A stretch of 64,000 nucleotides of DNA, taken from NCBI RefSeq assembly GCF_013377785.1, contig NZ_JABXWT010000013.1, positions 56,022 to 120,021 on the forward strand. The letters run 5' to 3'. Below, piece by piece: positions 60,920 through 64,000 of this stretch (the first letter of the stretch is position 1; every line of letters starts with the position of its first letter). Under the pieces are notes generated by a model. That model saw nothing but the letters and a program-made list of their open reading frames with translations, was not told the origin of the DNA and ran no database searches. This stretch comes from Ruegeria haliotis. GTDB taxonomy: Bacteria > Pseudomonadota > Alphaproteobacteria > Rhodobacterales > Rhodobacteraceae. Position numbers and translations under genes: made by a program.

Positions 60920-62515
60920 TTACGCCACATCGAATTCCAGCGGCTTGATCTGCGTGAACAACCCCGTTTCCGCAAGCTTGGCACGTGCCTCGGCGGGAAC
61001 CGGCTCGTCTACATAAAGCAATGCAATCGCTTCGCCCCCGGCTCCGGCGCGTCCGAGTGTAAAGTTGGCGATATTCACACCGCTTTCGCCCATAGTCTGA
61101 CCCAGCGTACCGATGATGCCCGGTACATCTTCGTTGGTTGTGTACAGCATGTGCGCTCCGACCTCGGCATCGATATTGATGCCCTTGATCTGGATGAAAC
61201 GCGGCTTGCCGTCGCTGAACACAGTCCCACCGATTGAACGTTCGCGCTTATCAGTTACAACAGTCACCTTGATGTAACCGTCAAAGACACCGGACTTTTC
61301 CTGATTGGTCGTCGAGATCTGAACTCCACGCTCTTTGGCAATAACGGGGGCCGACACCATGTTCACTTCGGGATTGAATTTCTTCATGATCCCGGCAATC
61401 GACGCGCAGTTCAGCGCCGCCAGATTCATCTCGGCCGCTACACCGTCATACAGGATGTTAATCGCCTTGACCGGCTCATCTGTCATCTGACCAATGAAAC
61501 TGCCCAGATGCCCGGCCAGTTTGATCCATGGCCCCATGACCTTAGCTTCTTCGGCGGTGACGTTGGGCATGTTCAGCGCATTCTCAACAGCGCCGGTCAG
61601 CAGATAGTTCGAGATCTGCTCGGCCACTTGCAGCGCTACGTTTTCCTGCGCTTCGGTGGTGGCTGCACCCAGATGCGGCGTGCATACCACGTTGGGCAGA
61701 TTGAACAACGGGTTGTCCTTGGCCGGTTCCTGGCTAAACACATCAAAGGCCGCTCCGGCGACGTGGCCAGATTTCAGCATCTCGGCCAGCGCGTCCTCAT
61801 CGACCAACCCACCACGGGCACAGTTGACGATACGAACGCCCGGCTTGGTCTTGGCCAGATTCTCGCGGCTCAGGACATTGCGGGTCTGATCGGTCAGCGG
61901 CACGTGCAGCGTGATGAAATCGGCACGCGTCAGCAGATCTTCCAATTCAACCTTTTCGATACCCATCTTGGCGGCTTTTTCTTCGCCCAGATAGGGATCG
62001 TAGGCGACCACCTTCATTTTCAGCCCCAGCGCACGTTCGCAGACGATGCCGCCAATGTTGCCTGCGCCAATCACGCCGAGCGTCTTGTTGGTCAGCTCGA
62101 TCCCCATGAATTTGGACTTTTCCCACTTACCCGCATGGGTCGAAGTGCTAGCCTCGGGGATCTGCCGCGCGACCGCGAACATCATGGCAATCGCATGCTC
62201 GGCAGTTGTAATCATGTTGCCAAAGGGCGTGTTCATCACGATCACACCCTTCTTCGAGGCAGCATCCTTGTCGACATTGTCCGTGCCGATACCGGCGCGG
62301 CCGATCACCTTCAGTTTGTCCGCCTTTTCCAGAATGGCCGGAGTCACTTTGGTGGCCGAACGGATTGCAAGACCATCATATTGACCGATCACTTCGGCCA
62401 GCTTGTCTTTGTCCTTGCCCAGATCGGGCATGAAATCCACGTCGATGCCACGGTCGCGAAAAATCTGAACAGCGGTTTCACTAAGTTTGTCGGAGACGAG
62501 TACTTTGGGGGCCAT
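60920..62515 (-). CDS. serA: D-3-phosphoglycerate dehydrogenase
   Basis: SerA makes 3-phosphohydroxypyruvate, the first step of serine synthesis. The 531-residue long-type enzyme has the NAD fold GVIGAGNIGGIVCERALGLK, catalytic regions VNCARGGLVDEDALAE (Arg), CTPHLGAATTEAQ (His), an intervening ASB domain and a C-terminal ACT domain (GAHMLYTTNEDVPGIIGTLG) that may bind serine. ATG 62515 is the natural start; the longer frame is rejected. It follows serC by 65 bp, forming a serC-serA operon. Confidence 0.95.
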   Translation of the reverse strand: MAPKVLVSDKLSETAVQIFRDRGIDVDFMPDLGKDKDKLAEVIGQYDGLAIRSATKVTPAILEKADKLKVIGRAGIGTDNVDKDAASKKGVIVMNTPFGNMITTAEHAIAMMFAVARQIPEASTSTHAGKWEKSKFMGIELTNKTLGVIGAGNIGGIVCERALGLKMKVVAYDPYLGEEKAAKMGIEKVELEDLLTRADFITLHVPLTDQTRNVLSRENLAKTKPGVRIVNCARGGLVDEDALAEMLKSGHVAGAAFDVFSQEPAKDNPLFNLPNVVCTPHLGAATTEAQENVALQVAEQISNYLLTGAVENALNMPNVTAEEAKVMGPWIKLAGHLGSFIGQMTDEPVKAINILYDGVAAEMNLAALNCASIAGIMKKFNPEVNMVSAPVIAKERGVQISTTNQEKSGVFDGYIKVTVVTDKRERSIGGTVFSDGKPRFIQIKGINIDAEVGAHMLYTTNEDVPGIIGTLGQTMGESGVNIANFTLGRAGAGGEAIALLYVDEPVPAEARAKLAETGLFTQIKPLEFDVA

Positions 62516-62580
62516 ATCTCTGGTCCTTGAATTTTGGGAAAAGTCCGGGCCAGTTGCGGCCCGGTTCAACTTGGAAACGC

Positions 62581-63762
62581 TCAGGCGGCTTCAGTTTGGG
62601 CCGCTATTTCGGCCTCAAAGACCCAAGCCAACCAAGGTAACATCGCCTCGATATCCGAGGTCTCGACCGTACCACCGCACCAGATGCGCAGACCTGCAGG
62701 GGCATCACGATAGGCGCCGATGTCCAACGCGATATTCTCAGCTTCCAGCCGCTTGGCCACAGCCTTAGCAAATGTCGCGCCGTCGCGAATACGGTCATCA
62801 GTGAATTTCAGGCAAACCGAAGTATTCGACCGTGTCGCGTCATCTTCTGCCAAATTGGCGATCCAATCGTTTTGCACACAAAACGCATGAACGGCACCAG
62901 CATTCGCATCCGCGCGGGCGATCAGACCCTTCAGACCACCAACCGAGCGCGCCCAATCCAGCGCGAACAGGTAATCCTCAACCGCGAGCATCGATGGTGT
63001 GTTGATCGTGGCGCCCGTGAAGATGCCTTCGATCAGCTTGCCACCTTTGGTCAGGCGGAAAATCTTGGGCAAAGGCCACGAGGGTGTGTAGTTTTCCAGC
63101 CGCTCGACGGCCCGTGGACTCAGGATCAACATGCCATGCGCGGCCTCACCTCCGAGCACCTTCTGCCAGCTGAAAGTTGTCACATCCAGCTTGTCCCACG
63201 GCAAATCCATCGCAAACGCCGCTGAGGTCGCATCACAGATCGTCAGCCCCTGACGGTCATCGGCGATCCAGTCGCCATCGGGTACGCGAACGCCCGAAGT
63301 TGTTCCGTTCCAGGTGAACACCACGTCATTGGCGAAATCGACCGAACCCAGATCAACGATCTGTCCATAATCGGCAGTTTTCACCTCAGCCTCGATTTTC
63401 AGTTGCTTGATCACATCCGTGACCCAGCCGGACCCAAAGCTTTCCCACGCCAGCATCTCGACCTTGCGCTCGCCCAGCAGAGACCACAGCGCCATCTCAA
63501 CCGCGCCAGTGTCTGACGCCGGTACGATTCCGATCTTATAGTCGGCGGGAATGCCCAGCACCTCACGCGTGCCCTCAATGGCCGCCTTCAATTTATCCTT
63601 ACCGACAGCGGCACGGTGCGAACGGCCCAAGGCGGCATCCGCCAATTTGGTCAGATCAAATGTAGGGGGTTTGGCACAAGGGCCCGAGGAAAAACGCGGA
63701 TTCGCCGGCCGCACATCAGGTTTGCGCACGGTGTCGTGCGACACCGGTTGTTCGATAGTCAT
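62581..63762 (-). CDS. serC: Phosphoserine aminotransferase
   Basis: SerC converts 3-phosphohydroxypyruvate and glutamate to phosphoserine. The 393-residue protein is of the alphaproteobacterial type with [60 protein letters not shown] and [16 protein letters not shown] with the PLP-binding Lys. ATG 63762 has GGAAGGA in front, the same segment that can pair with an upstream anti-SD element in the leader. It is the first gene of the serC-serA operon. Confidence 0.94.
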   Translation of the reverse strand: MTIEQPVSHDTVRKPDVRPANPRFSSGPCAKPPTFDLTKLADAALGRSHRAAVGKDKLKAAIEGTREVLGIPADYKIGIVPASDTGAVEMALWSLLGERKVEMLAWESFGSGWVTDVIKQLKIEAEVKTADYGQIVDLGSVDFANDVVFTWNGTTSGVRVPDGDWIADDRQGLTICDATSAAFAMDLPWDKLDVTTFSWQKVLGGEAAHGMLILSPRAVERLENYTPSWPLPKIFRLTKGGKLIEGIFTGATINTPSMLAVEDYLFALDWARSVGGLKGLIARADANAGAVHAFCVQNDWIANLAEDDATRSNTSVCLKFTDDRIRDGATFAKAVAKRLEAENIALDIGAYRDAPAGLRIWCGGTVETSDIEAMLPWLAWVFEAEIAAQTEAA

Positions 63763-63769
63763 GTGTATT

Positions 63770-63822
63770 ATCCTTCCAGATACACGCCCCTCGTTGGGGA
63801 AGGGTGTCCCACGCACAGGGGT
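63770..63822 (-). promoter_or_regulatory. Structured serC leader, resembling the alphaproteobacterial serC RNA motif
   Basis: Reading the minus strand towards serC: a small stem CCC/GGG (63818-63820 with 63808-63810), then a hairpin with ACAC/GTGT (63804-63807 with 63782-63785) and CCCC/GGGG (63796-63799 with 63787-63790, AACGA loop). CCTTCC (63798-63803) is a perfect complement of the ribosome binding site GGAAGG (63772-63777), so the two structures are mutually exclusive. A candidate cis-regulatory RNA upstream of serC is known in Alphaproteobacteria; I propose this is one, from pattern memory. Confidence 0.55.
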
Positions 63823-63920
63823 ATGGGTCGTTTGCACCTGCAGCAAGCATAAAAGACGCTTCTTCAGGAAAAAACGACACGGGAAGGTGTTGCAAATTGG
63901 AACGCAGGTTTCCGATTGGC

Positions 63921-63946
63921 GAAAACCCCCGCCTTTTGGCGGGGGT
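63921..63946 (-). terminator. Rho-independent terminator of the gene entering at the right edge
   Basis: CCCCCGCC and GGCGGGGG, around TTTT on the plus strand, form an 8-bp stem at about 63926-63945. On the minus strand the stem is followed by TTTT (about 63922-63925). It lies about 17 bp after the stop of the partial gene at the right edge. Confidence 0.75.
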
Positions 63947-63962
63947 GATTGTGATTGTGTAT

Positions 63963-64000
63963 TTATTCAGCGGCGTCTTCGTATTCTGACATGGGTGGGC
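63963..64000 (-). CDS. C-terminal fragment of an unidentified gene
   Basis: Reading the minus strand from the window edge, one frame gives the tail [11 protein letters not shown] followed by TAA at 63963-63965, then a strong terminator. Only about 11 residues are visible, so the protein cannot be identified. The acidic tail and the terminator at the expected distance support a real gene end. Confidence 0.45.
   Translation of the reverse strand, partial: PPMSEYEDAAE

Noticed and set aside
61508..62530. A 340-codon plus-strand frame opposite serA
   Set aside because: Antisense to clear NAD-binding and catalytic motifs of serA; its His/Gly-rich translation is typical of a GC-rich shadow frame.

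Overview
The window looks like a chromosomal segment of a Rhodobacteraceae (Roseobacter-group) alphaproteobacterium. Evidence for this is a CcrM-type GANTC adenine methyltransferase, the flagellin-FlaF-FlbT-DUF1217 gene order, a DUF2125 protein, an IalB-like protein, a Rhizobium-type asparaginase, a leader resembling the alphaproteobacterial serC RNA, and strongly GC-rich third codon positions. I see no rRNA or tRNA genes, CRISPR array, insertion sequence, phage or plasmid genes. Genes are densely packed, with many 1-14 nt overlaps and several convergent pairs whose stop codons touch.

Layout. 1-3.6 kb: a truncated flavoprotein, an HNH nuclease, and a VOC / enoyl-CoA hydratase / SDR operon. 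3.7-6.0 kb: a secreted DUF2125 protein and an FkbM methyltransferase. 6.2-10.5 kb: pmbA - inositol-phosphatase-like - Kdo transferase - lpxK, an envelope (lipid A/Kdo) operon with translationally overlapping genes. 10.6-14.1 kb: DsbA-like, DUF721, mutY and an AlkB-type di-iron hydroxylase. 14.2-17.5 kb: a membrane adenylate cyclase, ccrM and rnhB; three GANTC sites are clustered just upstream of ccrM. 17.6-20.9 kb: small secreted proteins, a membrane-anchored winged-helix protein and a DUF427-cyclase fusion, which together may form a signalling module. 21.1-26.8 kb: a flagellar island (DUF1217, flbT, flaF, flagellin, FlgN-like, FlgJ-like on the minus strand; fliK, flgD on the plus strand). 26.8-35.3 kb: a polyamine uptake and catabolism locus (puuB-like oxidase, potI-potH-potG-potF, a GntR regulator, and a putrescine-pyruvate-type aminotransferase).

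35.4-41.5 kb: lytic transglycosylase, WYL regulator divergent from a GST, DUF1801, RNase R and a DUF2064 glycosyltransferase. 41.5-47.6 kb: dapE, a GluR0-like ligand-gated channel with an altered selectivity filter, a LysE exporter, dapD, a GntR regulator and a threonine/serine dehydratase. 47.6-53.2 kb: LOG protein, a Cys/Met-metabolism PLP enzyme, a holin-like membrane protein, a DnaJ-CbpM pair and a U32 (TrhP-like) protein. 53.2-56.8 kb: cytochrome P460, rlmN, an LprI-like protein, a 55-residue lipoprotein and ialB. 56.9-59.0 kb: asparaginase and an ArsR-SRPBCC-YCII operon. 59.1-64.0 kb: the whole phosphorylated serine pathway (serB, serA, serC) plus a PPP-type phosphatase.

The points most worth following up are the iGluR-like channel whose TVGYGD-type filter is replaced by NGGFEE, the DUF427-cyclase fusion next to a two-TM winged-helix protein, the GANTC cluster upstream of ccrM, the serC leader with an anti-Shine-Dalgarno element, and repeated putative operators in the polyamine, flagellar and GST/WYL loci. 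All function assignments come from reading motifs and gene context; no database search was run.
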